From PALSA-1004 sp963804885 (lineage in GTDB: Bacteria > Pseudomonadota > Gammaproteobacteria > Burkholderiales > SG8-41), in NCBI GenBank assembly GCA_963804885.1, contig CAWDSF010000002.1, positions 310,001-374,000 of the forward strand: a stretch of 64,000 nucleotides of DNA, read 5' to 3'. Position 1 is the stretch's first letter. Every line of letters begins with the position of its first letter. Position numbers and translations under genes: made by a program. Positions 36,728 to 44,906 of the stretch are shown piece by piece. The notes under the pieces are model-generated. The model saw only the letters and a list, made by a program, of their open reading frames with translations, was not told where the DNA came from and ran no database searches.

Positions 36728-38272
36728 ATGGATAAGAAGCACATATCGAGGCGTGATTTCATGGCGCTCGCGGGGACTGCGGGAGCAGCCGCCCTGGCCG
36801 GGCCCGAACTGATCGGCAGCGCGCTCGCGAATCGTCATCCGCATCCACGGCCGACGAGCCTCAAATATCTCGACCGCAACATGTACCGCAAAAACACGAA
36901 CGTGCTTGCGCACTTCGACGCGGGCGAGGAACGCGGCGCCAAAATGCAGATGATGGCGATCGGCGATCGTCGCTATCTTTTCAACCGCGGCGACGTGATC
37001 GATGTCAGCGAGCCGCTGCATCCGAAGATGTTCAACAAGAAAGGCTACGTCGGAAACCAGGTTCAGGTCGCTTATAACCGCAAGCTTGGCAAGTGGATCA
37101 TGATGACGGGCGCGGGCGTCGCGGGCACGTTCTCCACGCCGAAAGCGCCGCACGGCAAGTACGACGAGCCGGCGATGATCCAGCAGAACATCAACCAGAA
37201 GGGCTTGCGCGGCGTCCGGTTTTACGACGTGAGCGATCCCGCAAAGATCGTGCCGTTGGCGCACTGGAGCTGCGATCAGGGCGATCCGAAGCGCGAAGTG
37301 CAAACCGGCTCCGGCACGCACCGCAGCTATTACGACGGCGGCCAGTACGCTTATCTCGACACGGCGCCCGATAACAGCTTCACGCACATGGAAAGCTCGG
37401 TGCGCTACTACTGCAACGGCATGCAGATCATCGACGTCAGCGACCCGTCCGCACCCAAATTCGTGGCGAACTGGTGGGTGCCGGGACAGCGCGAAGGCGA
37501 GGAGGAAGCGCAGAAAAAATGGCGCGAGTACGGCGACAAGGAGTCGTGGACGACGTTGCACGGTCCGATGTACGTGCCGAAAAAAGTCGAGGACGGCGGG
37601 CGCTATGGTTACAGCGCCTGGGGTGCATTCGGCATGATGATTCACGACCTCTCGGACATTCGCAAACCGCAAGTGATCGGGCGCTTCTATCCGAAAATGG
37701 AATTGGGCTCGCTGCCGTTTCACACCATTGACATCGCCCGGCTCGATCGCGGGTTCGTTATCACTAATCCGGAAGTCCTGAATCCGGATTGCAATGAGCC
37801 GTATCAGCCGCTCTATGTGCTCGACGTCAAGGACGTAACCAAGCCGCGGGCGCTCGCGAAGCTTCCCGTGCCGGTGCCGCCGCCGGACGCGCCATATCGG
37901 ACTTTCTGTGACAAGCGCGGCCGCTTCGGCCCGCATAACCCGCCACATATGAAGGCGCCGGGCAAGCCCGATTCGAACTTCACCGCCTACGCGTTTTTTA
38001 ATGCGGGGCTGCAGATGTTCGACATCAGCGATCCGGCGCGGCCGCGCAACATCGGTTACTTCATTCCGCCGCAGCCCGGGAGCCTCGATGACTATCTCTC
38101 GTATCCGCGCGATACCGATGCAGTGTTCGTCGAATGGGACCGTAAACTCATGTGGGTGGGTGCCGGCACGGGCCTCTATCTGATTTCGGCGCCCGCACTG
38201 GGAAAACCGGTGTTGGAGCCGATGCCGGTCGCCGAATGGTCACTGCCGGGGCTCAACGCCGGACATGCGTGA
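36728..38272 (+). CDS. Tat-exported LVIVD-repeat beta-propeller protein
   Basis: Protein of 514 residues. The start carries a twin-arginine signal (ISRRDFMALAGTAGAAALAG). The mature protein contains repeated LVIVD-type blades: GVRFYDVSDPAKIVP, GMQIIDVSDPSAPKFV, GMMIHDLSDIRKPQVIG, PLYVLDVKDVTKPRAL and GLQMFDISDPARPRNIGYF. This predicts a periplasmic propeller, probably folded with or around a cofactor before export. The family has no established activity. It sits between a Bug receptor and an M24 metallopeptidase-like gene. Confidence 0.87.
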   Translation: MDKKHISRRDFMALAGTAGAAALAGPELIGSALANRHPHPRPTSLKYLDRNMYRKNTNVLAHFDAGEERGAKMQMMAIGDRRYLFNRGDVIDVSEPLHPKMFNKKGYVGNQVQVAYNRKLGKWIMMTGAGVAGTFSTPKAPHGKYDEPAMIQQNINQKGLRGVRFYDVSDPAKIVPLAHWSCDQGDPKREVQTGSGTHRSYYDGGQYAYLDTAPDNSFTHMESSVRYYCNGMQIIDVSDPSAPKFVANWWVPGQREGEEEAQKKWREYGDKESWTTLHGPMYVPKKVEDGGRYGYSAWGAFGMMIHDLSDIRKPQVIGRFYPKMELGSLPFHTIDIARLDRGFVITNPEVLNPDCNEPYQPLYVLDVKDVTKPRALAKLPVPVPPPDAPYRTFCDKRGRFGPHNPPHMKAPGKPDSNFTAYAFFNAGLQMFDISDPARPRNIGYFIPPQPGSLDDYLSYPRDTDAVFVEWDRKLMWVGAGTGLYLISAPALGKPVLEPMPVAEWSLPGLNAGHA

Positions 38273-38408
38273 ACAACGGCAACAGTTTCGATAACGAATC
38301 AACAGCCGCGGCTGCACGGTGTCGTTATAATCCGGATTCTTCGCGCTGTCCGTCGGCCAGCCTACCCATCTGCAAACACGCAATCGCCAGAATTTTCGGA
38401 GCACGGCA

Positions 38409-39767
38409 ATGGCAAGCAAAAGCAAAAAACCCGCGCGCACGCTCGTCAAATCGTCGGGCATCGATCCCGATAAGGGTGTCAGCAGTGCGCCGGACGGCTT
38501 GTTCAATCCGGCCAACCCGCGTCATCGCTGGGACCGGCCGCTGCAGGCGCCGGGCCGCATGCAGGTCGATTTCGAGGAGCGCGTCGATTTCCGGCGGCTG
38601 CACGAATACCGGCTCGCGCGCACGCGCAATGCGCTCGCGAAATCGAAGCTCGGCGCGCTGCTCGTGTTCGACCAGTACAACATGCGCTACATCTCGAGCA
38701 CGGTCATCGGCGAATGGGCGCGCGACAAGCTCACTCGCTGGTCGCTCCTGACCGGCAACGGCGAACCGTGGGTGTGGGATTTCGGCTCGGCTGCGCGCCA
38801 TCACAAATTGTATGCGCCGTGGCTGCCGACCAATCATTGCCTCGCGGGCAACGTCGGCTTGCGCGGTGCGATCAACCCGCGCGTGGGACTCTTCGAAGAA
38901 GCGGCGAAAGAAATCTACGACATCCTCGTGCAGGAAGGCGTTGCCGACATGCCGCTCGGCATCGACGTCGTCGAGCCGCCGTTCCTGTTCGCGCTGCAGA
39001 AGCTGGGCATCAAGGTGCAGGACGGCCAGCAGGTCATGCTCGAAGCGCGCGAAATCAAGAGCCACGACGAGATCACGCTGCTCAACATGGCGGCGGCCAT
39101 GGGCGATGGCGTCTACCAGGACATCTTCGAGGCCTTGAAGCCGGGCGTGCGCGAAAACGAAATCGTCGCGCTCGCGACCAAGCGCTTGTACGAGATGGGC
39201 TCGGACTGCGTCGAGGCGATCAACGCGATCGCCGGCGAGCGCTGCAGCCCGCATCCGCACAATTTCACCGACCGCATGATCCGCCCCGGCGACCAGGCTT
39301 ACTTCGACATCATCCAGTCGTACATGGGCTACAAGACCTGCTACTACCGCACGTTCACCGTCGGCAGTGCGACCGCGGCCCAGCACGACGCCTACAAGAA
39401 AGCGCGGCAGTGGATGGACGGCGCGATCAGCATGCTGAAACCGGGCGTCAGCACCGACCAGGTCGCGAAAATGTTCCCGAAGTCGACCGAGATCGGCTTC
39501 GAGACGGAGATGTCGGCGTTCGGCCTCAATTTCTGCCACGGCCTGGGTCTCGGCCTGCACGAGCGGCCGCTGGTGTCGCGCTTGAATTCCCTGAAGGATC
39601 CGTACGAATTGAAAGCCGGCATGGTGTTCGCGGTCGAGACTTTCTGCCCGGCGACCGACGGCGTGTCGGCGGCGCGCATCGAGGAAGAGGTCGTGCTGAC
39701 GCCCAACGGCGCCAAGATCATCACGCTGTTCCCCGCGCAGGAATTGCCGATAGCTAATAAGTACTGA
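38409..39767 (+). CDS. M24 family metallopeptidase-like protein
   Basis: Pita-bread-fold protein of 452 residues with an unusually long N-terminal extension (basic start MASKSKKPARTL). Metal-site residues: the first Asp is present in QAYFDIIQSYMGYKTCYYRT, but the second Asp position is Cys (TCYYRT where SDxTRT is usual). The His is in FCHGLGLGLHERPLV, and the Glu residues in VFAVETFCPATDG and ARIEEEVVL are present. The length recalls the DddP-type M24 lyases, but the metal sphere differs from both DddP and aminopeptidase P. No close neighbours share its function clearly; an E1alpha gene follows after a repeat. Confidence 0.88.
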   Translation: MASKSKKPARTLVKSSGIDPDKGVSSAPDGLFNPANPRHRWDRPLQAPGRMQVDFEERVDFRRLHEYRLARTRNALAKSKLGALLVFDQYNMRYISSTVIGEWARDKLTRWSLLTGNGEPWVWDFGSAARHHKLYAPWLPTNHCLAGNVGLRGAINPRVGLFEEAAKEIYDILVQEGVADMPLGIDVVEPPFLFALQKLGIKVQDGQQVMLEAREIKSHDEITLLNMAAAMGDGVYQDIFEALKPGVRENEIVALATKRLYEMGSDCVEAINAIAGERCSPHPHNFTDRMIRPGDQAYFDIIQSYMGYKTCYYRTFTVGSATAAQHDAYKKARQWMDGAISMLKPGVSTDQVAKMFPKSTEIGFETEMSAFGLNFCHGLGLGLHERPLVSRLNSLKDPYELKAGMVFAVETFCPATDGVSAARIEEEVVLTPNGAKIITLFPAQELPIANKY

Positions 39768-39774
39768 AGAGCAT

Positions 39775-39846
39775 AAGGCGTGAGGCGTTAGGTGTGAGGC
39801 GGAAAGCAGTTGCCTGAATCGCCTAACGCCTACGCTACGCTTCACC
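39775..39846. repeat. Heptad-period inverted repeat abutting a start codon
   Basis: The left arm (AAGGCGT, GAGGCGT, TAGGTGT, GAGGCGG) and the right arm (CGCCTAACGCCTACG and following) form an imperfect hairpin in 7-base register. The element ends exactly at the base before the E1alpha ATG, so the ribosome-binding site of that gene must lie in the repeat or be absent. Same family as 3848-3936. Confidence 0.7.
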
Positions 39847-40884
39847 ATGGAAAAGATTATGGCCACATCAGCTAGTCGAAAGAAACCCTCACCACCCGCA
39901 ATCGAGATCGGCCGCGAGACGAAGAGCGAGCTTTATCGCCTGCAGCTCGAGCTGCGCTACTGCGAGAAGCGCGCCTACGATCTCTTTCTGCAGAACCTGA
40001 TCAAGGGCACGAGCCACTTGTCGCTCGGCCAGGAAGCGATCGCCGCTGCGTTCGGCGTCGCGATGCGTCCCGACGACTGGACGTTCTGCACGTATCGCGG
40101 CCACGCGCATACGCTCGCGCGCGGCGCGTCGATGGAGGGCGTGCTCGGCGAACTGATGGGCCGCCAATGCGGATTGCTCGGCGGCAAGGGCGGCTCGATG
40201 CACTTAACCGACGTCGCCAAAGGCGCGATGGGCTCGTACGCGATCATCGGCGCGCATTTGCCGGTGGCGGCGGGCGCCGCGTGGTCGGCGCAGTATCGCG
40301 GCACCGAGCAGGTCTCGGTGTGTTTCTTCGGCGACGGCACCACCAACATCGGCGCGTTTCACGAAGCGCTGAATTTCGCGGCAGTGTGGAAATTGCCGGT
40401 GGTGTACGTGTGCGAGAACAATCTCTACATGGAATACACGCCGATTTCGGCGGTGACCGCGGTCGAGCATCCGGCGGCCGACCGCGCGTCCGCGTACGGA
40501 CTACCGTCGATAGTCGTCGACGGCAACGACGCCGACGCGGTTTACAAGGTCGCGAGCGATGCACTCGCCAAGGCGCGCGCGGGCGGCGGCCCGTCGCTGA
40601 TCGAAGCGATGACGTACCGCCACAGCGGCCACTCGCGCGCCGATCCGGGCAAGTACCGGCCGGAAGGGGAACTTGAGAAGTGGCTGCTGCGCGACCCGCT
40701 CATCATGTACCGCGACCGTCTGCTCAAAGAAGGTTTCAACGAGCCGACGCTGAAGGACATGGAAGCAACTGCAATGGGCAAGGTGGATGCGGCCACCACG
40801 ACCGCGAAAGCATCGCCGCTGCCGTCGCTCGACGACATCGAGAAGAACGTGTGGGCGGACGGGGGTTCAGCATGGCGGAACTGA
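39847..40884 (+). CDS. Thiamine-dependent 2-oxoacid dehydrogenase E1 alpha subunit
   Basis: E1 alpha chain of 345 residues that decarboxylates a 2-oxoacid with thiamine diphosphate. FKG-like substrate region: GTSHLSLGQEAIAAAFGVAM; the thiamine motif runs from FFGDGTTNIGAFHEALNFAA to VVYVCENNLYMEYTP. The phosphorylation-loop-like TYRHSGHSRADPGKYR is present. Closest in style to acetoin or pyruvate dehydrogenase E1 of Gram-negatives (two-chain form). Two possible starts (39847 and 39859) exist; the repeat upstream hides the usual ribosome-binding site. E1 beta overlaps it by 13 bases. Confidence 0.92.
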   Translation: MEKIMATSASRKKPSPPAIEIGRETKSELYRLQLELRYCEKRAYDLFLQNLIKGTSHLSLGQEAIAAAFGVAMRPDDWTFCTYRGHAHTLARGASMEGVLGELMGRQCGLLGGKGGSMHLTDVAKGAMGSYAIIGAHLPVAAGAAWSAQYRGTEQVSVCFFGDGTTNIGAFHEALNFAAVWKLPVVYVCENNLYMEYTPISAVTAVEHPAADRASAYGLPSIVVDGNDADAVYKVASDALAKARAGGGPSLIEAMTYRHSGHSRADPGKYRPEGELEKWLLRDPLIMYRDRLLKEGFNEPTLKDMEATAMGKVDAATTTAKASPLPSLDDIEKNVWADGGSAWRN

Positions 40885-41849
40885 CTTATCGCGACGCCGT
40901 GGCCGCGGGCATCGCGCAGGAGATGGAGCGCGACGAGCGCGTGGTGTTCCTCGGCGAAGACGTCGCGGACGCGGGCGGCGTTTTCAAGGCGACGGTTGGC
41001 CTGCTCGACAAGTTCGGGCCCAAGCGCGTGCGCGACTGTCCGATCTCGGAGCAGGCGATATTGGGCGCGGCAATGGGCGCGGCGATGACGGGCTTGCGGC
41101 CGATCGCCGAAATCATGTTCTCGGATTTTCTCGCAGTGTGCTGGGATATCGTCGCGAATGAAATCGCGAAGTCGCGCTACATGACCAACGGCCAGATTTC
41201 GTTGCCGCTCGTGATCCGCACGGCCAACGGCGCGGGCTCGCGCTTCGGCGCGCAGCATTCGCAGGCCGTGGAAAACTGGGCAATGATGATCCCCGGCATC
41301 AAGGTCGTGGCGCCGGCGTTCCCGGCTGACGTCAAAGGACTGCTGGCGGCGGCGGTGCGCGATCCCGATCCGGTATTGTTCTTCGAGCAGAAATCGCTGT
41401 ATCCGATGAAGGGCGAAGTGCCCGACGGCGAATACGTCGATCAGCTCGGCAAGGCCAAGGTGCTGCGCAGCGGCAAGGACTGCACGATAGTCGCGCTTGC
41501 CTCGATGGTGCACAAGGCGATGGACGCCGCAGCGGCGCTGGAGAAGGAGCACGGCATCGCGTGCACGGTGATCGATCTGCGTTCGCTGGTCCCGCTCGAC
41601 ACCCAAACCATCCTCGCCGAGGTCGGCAAGACGGGCCGTCTCTTCACGGTCGAGGAAAACCCGCGCCTGTGCGGGTGGGGCGCCGAAATCGTGTCGATCG
41701 TCGCCGAGGAATGTTTCTGGAACCTGGACGCGCCGATCATGCGCATCACGACGCCGCACGTGCCGCTGCCGTCGGCCGATCTGCTCGAAGACAATACGAT
41801 TCCGTCGGTCGCGCGCATCGTGCGCGAAATTCGCGAGAAGATGGGTTGA
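40872..41849 (+). CDS. 2-oxoacid dehydrogenase E1 beta subunit
   Basis: E1 beta chain of 325 residues, the transketolase-like partner of E1 alpha: RVVFLGEDVADAGGVFKATV, VRDCPISEQAILGAAMGAAM, AGSRFGAQHSQAVENWAMMI and LRSLVPLDTQTILAEVGKTG. The start MAELTYRDAVAAGIAQEMER lies within the last codons of E1 alpha, giving translational coupling. The set recurs in acetoin catabolism and in branched-chain or pyruvate complexes; no E3 (lipoamide dehydrogenase) gene is in the window, so a shared E3 elsewhere is needed. Confidence 0.94.
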   Translation: MAELTYRDAVAAGIAQEMERDERVVFLGEDVADAGGVFKATVGLLDKFGPKRVRDCPISEQAILGAAMGAAMTGLRPIAEIMFSDFLAVCWDIVANEIAKSRYMTNGQISLPLVIRTANGAGSRFGAQHSQAVENWAMMIPGIKVVAPAFPADVKGLLAAAVRDPDPVLFFEQKSLYPMKGEVPDGEYVDQLGKAKVLRSGKDCTIVALASMVHKAMDAAAALEKEHGIACTVIDLRSLVPLDTQTILAEVGKTGRLFTVEENPRLCGWGAEIVSIVAEECFWNLDAPIMRITTPHVPLPSADLLEDNTIPSVARIVREIREKMG

Positions 41850-41869
41850 TGTAAGCCGGGGGAGCAACG

Positions 41870-43534
41870 ATGAAACGCGAATTCCATCTTGCAGCGCTGT
41901 TCGTCCTGTCCGTATTGAGCGCCGGAGCGTTCGCCGCCGCCGCCGATACGATCTTGACCAACGGCAAAGTGGTTACTGTCGACGACAGCTTCAGCATCGC
42001 GCAGGCCGTTGCGATCAAGGACGGGCGCATCGTCGCCGTCGGCAAGACCGCGGACATTGCAAAGCTCGCCGACGCCGGCACGAAGACCATCGACCTCAAA
42101 GGCCGGACCGTCATTCCGGGGCTGATCGACAACCATGCGCACTTCGTGCGCGTCGCCGAAAAATGGCATTCGGAGATGCGGCTCGACGGCATCACGTCGC
42201 GCCAGCAGGTCGTGAAAATGCTGCAGGAGCGCGTGCGTGCCGCGAAGCCGGGCGACTGGATCGTTGCGCTCGGCGGCTGGTCCGAAGAGCAGTTCACCGA
42301 CGATCCGCGCGGTTTCCCGCTGGCGGAACTCGACCGGATTGCGCCGAACAATCCGGTGGCACTGCAGGCCATCTACCGCCAGACCTGGCTCAATACCGCT
42401 GCGCTGAAGGCGGCGAAGATCGACGCGACGACACCGAATCCGCCGGGCGGCACGATAGAGAAGGACGCAGCGGGCGCTCTGACGGGGCGCGTCACCGGCG
42501 CCGGTGGCGTGGCGTTCGTGGCGGCGAAGGTGCCGCTGGCGGACAAGGCGCAATGGCGGCAGAATGCGCGCGAGGTCGTCGCCTTCTTAAATTCGGTCGG
42601 CATGACCGCGTGGATGGATGCCGGCGGCCGCGGCATGAGCGACGAGCATTACGAACCCTATCGCGAGCTCGCGGATCGCGGCGAGCTCAACATTCGCATT
42701 TACTGGCAGATCATGCGCCAGCCGTCTACGCCGCAGGAAGTCGACAAGATCGTGACGGAAATCCCGACGTTCAAGCCGTTCCAGGGCTCGGACTACTTCG
42801 ACAACGTCGGTTATGGAGAATCTGTTTACAACGGCGTATACACGACGCTGCTCGCCCCGCAGGGCAACACGAAGCCGGACGACATGGCGCAGTGGGAGCG
42901 CCTCGTGCGCGCATTGGCGCAGCAGGGACTTTACGTGAACGCGCACGTCGAGATGGAGAACTCGATCGATGCGTTCCTCACGCTCTATGAGAAGGTCAAT
43001 CGCGAAAAGCCGATCAAGGGTCTGCGCTGGGCTTATTCGCACGTCGACCAGGTCACGCCCGCGCAAATCGAGCGCATGAAGCGGCTCGGTATGTCGGCGC
43101 AGATTCACACGCGGCCGCTGATCCAGGGCGCGCTGATGCACAAGTCGCACGGCGATCGCGCGTGGGACATGCCGCCGATGCGGCTGGTGCGCGACAGCGG
43201 GATTCCGTGGGGCCTGGGTTCCGACGCGACCGCGGTCACGACGTCGAATCCGTTTTACAACCTGTGGTTCGCGGTCACCGGCAAAATGATCGGCGGCCAG
43301 CAGGTCAACCGGCAGACCCTCACGCGCGAAGAAGCCTTGATCGCGCATACCCGCAACAATGCCTACATCGTGTTCCAGGACGGCAATCTCGGTATGCTGA
43401 CGCCCGGCCGCTATGCTGACTTAGTGGTGCTCGACCGCGATTACTTCAAGGTGCCGGCCGACGAGATCAAGGACATCAAGCCGGTGATGACGATGGTCGG
43501 CGGCAAAATCGTGTTCGAGTCCACGCGCAAGTAG
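41870..43534 (+). CDS. Exported amidohydrolase (YtcJ-like)
   Basis: Metal-dependent amidohydrolase of 554 residues with a signal peptide (LAALFVLSVLSAGAFAAAA). Motifs in order: TILTNGKVVTVDDSFSIAQA, the metal pair in VIPGLIDNHAHFVRVAE, VNAHVEMENSIDAFL, GLRWAYSHVDQVTPAQIERM and IPWGLGSDATAVTTSNPF with C-terminal MLTPGRYADLVVLDRDYF. YtcJ-like enzymes hydrolyse N-formyl or cyclic amides of unknown identity. It is inserted between E1 beta and E2, 20 bases after the former and 15 before the latter, with no promoter visible, so it is likely expressed with the complex. Confidence 0.9.
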   Translation: MKREFHLAALFVLSVLSAGAFAAAADTILTNGKVVTVDDSFSIAQAVAIKDGRIVAVGKTADIAKLADAGTKTIDLKGRTVIPGLIDNHAHFVRVAEKWHSEMRLDGITSRQQVVKMLQERVRAAKPGDWIVALGGWSEEQFTDDPRGFPLAELDRIAPNNPVALQAIYRQTWLNTAALKAAKIDATTPNPPGGTIEKDAAGALTGRVTGAGGVAFVAAKVPLADKAQWRQNAREVVAFLNSVGMTAWMDAGGRGMSDEHYEPYRELADRGELNIRIYWQIMRQPSTPQEVDKIVTEIPTFKPFQGSDYFDNVGYGESVYNGVYTTLLAPQGNTKPDDMAQWERLVRALAQQGLYVNAHVEMENSIDAFLTLYEKVNREKPIKGLRWAYSHVDQVTPAQIERMKRLGMSAQIHTRPLIQGALMHKSHGDRAWDMPPMRLVRDSGIPWGLGSDATAVTTSNPFYNLWFAVTGKMIGGQQVNRQTLTREEALIAHTRNNAYIVFQDGNLGMLTPGRYADLVVLDRDYFKVPADEIKDIKPVMTMVGGKIVFESTRK

Positions 43535-43549
43535 TTTCAGGAGATTTTG

Positions 43550-44782
43550 ATGGATGTCATCATGCCGCAGCTCGGCGAGACGGTCACCGAGGGTGTGGTC
43601 ACCAAGTGGCACAAGAAAGTCGGCGACGCGGTGAAGGCCGACGAGATGCTGTTCGACGTCGAAACGGACAAGGTCAGCACCGAGATACCGGCGCCGGTCG
43701 CCGGTATCATCGCCGAAATACTCGTGCAGGAAGGCGTGACGGCCAAAGTCGGCGCGGCGCTCGCGGTCATTAAAGAGAGCGGGGCTGCAGCTGCCGCGCC
43801 AGTCGCGGCGAAACCGGCTGCCAGCGCAGCAGCAGCGCCCGTCGCGGCCGCGTCCGTCCCGCGCGTCGCTCCAGCGAAAGCGGGCGAGCGCCTGTCGCCA
43901 GTGGTGCGCCGTTTGCTCGCCGAGCACCAATTGAATCCGGCTGACATCAAAGGCACCGGCCAGGACGGGCGCATCACGCGCGAAGACGTGGCGGGCTTCA
44001 TTGCGCAGCGCAGCGCACGCGGCGAAGGCGTGGTCAGGACGGAGACACCGGCCGCTTACGCAGTTGAAGGGCAGACGCGCAAGCCCCTCAATAGCATCCG
44101 CAAGCGCACCGCCGAACATCTCGCGAGATCGTGGGCGACGGTGCCGCACGTGCTGCAGGCGGTCGAAGTCGACTTCATGCGTGTCGAAGACGCGCGAAAT
44201 GCCGCTGGCTCCGCATGGAAAACGCGTGAAGGATTTGCGCTCACTTATCTGCCGTTCATCGCGAGCGCGGTGGCGGCGGCGCTCGTCAAATTTCCGCTGC
44301 TCAACGCGAGCCTCGACGGCGACGATCTCGTGCTGCACCGTCAAATCAATATCGGCATCGCCGTCGACCTGAACTTCGAAGGTCTGGTCGTGCCGGTGCT
44401 CAAGGACGCGGCGAACAAATCGCTGCCGCAGCTTGCGCGCGAGATCAACGATCTGGCGCGGCGCGCGCGCGACAACCGCCTGAAACCCGACGACATGACG
44501 CAGGCCACCTATACGATCTCCAACAATGGGGCGTTCGGCACGCTTATGACGGCGGCCATCATCAGCCCGCCGCAAGTTGCCATCCTGTCGACCGACGGCG
44601 TGAAGAAGAAGCCGGTGGTCGTCGAGAGCGCCGGCGGCGACAGCGTCGCGATCCGGCCGGTCGGCGTGCTGGCACAATCGTTCGATCATCGCGCGGTGGA
44701 CGGCGCGTATTCGGCGGCGTTCCTGCGCGAAGTGAAGACCGCGCTCGAAACGCGCGACTGGACGCAGGCGCTCAAATCATGA
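43550..44782 (+). CDS. Dihydrolipoamide acyltransferase E2 component
   Basis: E2 chain of 410 residues. The lipoyl domain (1-75) carries the lipoylation Lys in FDVETDKVSTEIPAPVAG. An Ala/Pro-rich linker follows, then the E1/E3-binding domain (RLSPVVRRLLAEHQLNPADI; GTGQDGRITREDV), and the acyltransferase core with SFDHRAVDGAYSAAFLREVK (His and Asp of the active site). The ATG at 43550 is preferred over a TTG just before it. It completes E1alpha-E1beta-E2 apart from the intervening amidohydrolase. Confidence 0.94.
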   Translation: MDVIMPQLGETVTEGVVTKWHKKVGDAVKADEMLFDVETDKVSTEIPAPVAGIIAEILVQEGVTAKVGAALAVIKESGAAAAAPVAAKPAASAAAAPVAAASVPRVAPAKAGERLSPVVRRLLAEHQLNPADIKGTGQDGRITREDVAGFIAQRSARGEGVVRTETPAAYAVEGQTRKPLNSIRKRTAEHLARSWATVPHVLQAVEVDFMRVEDARNAAGSAWKTREGFALTYLPFIASAVAAALVKFPLLNASLDGDDLVLHRQINIGIAVDLNFEGLVVPVLKDAANKSLPQLAREINDLARRARDNRLKPDDMTQATYTISNNGAFGTLMTAAIISPPQVAILSTDGVKKKPVVVESAGGDSVAIRPVGVLAQSFDHRAVDGAYSAAFLREVKTALETRDWTQALKS

Positions 44783-44810
44783 GAGGCGGGAGGCGAGAGG
44801 CGAGAGGCGA
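44781..44810. repeat. Heptad tandem repeat (GAGAGGC)
   Basis: Units GAGAGGC, GGGAGGC, GAGAGGC, GAGAGGC follow in perfect 7-base register right at the E2 stop codon. Only one arm is present. It belongs to the same family as 3848, 19681 and 39775. Confidence 0.65.
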
Positions 44811-44906
44811 ACTCAAGACCAAAGCAGTGTTCGATGCTGGCGCAGGGCTGCTCGCGTCCACGCATGGTGCTGCGCGCAAAGCACCGGCCCGCGCGATCTC
44901 GCCGAA

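Noticed and set aside
35714..37948. 744-codon antisense frame opposite Bug receptor 6 and the LVIVD gene
   Set aside because: It spans two clear sense genes and their gap, and its composition is that of reverse-complemented high-GC coding DNA.
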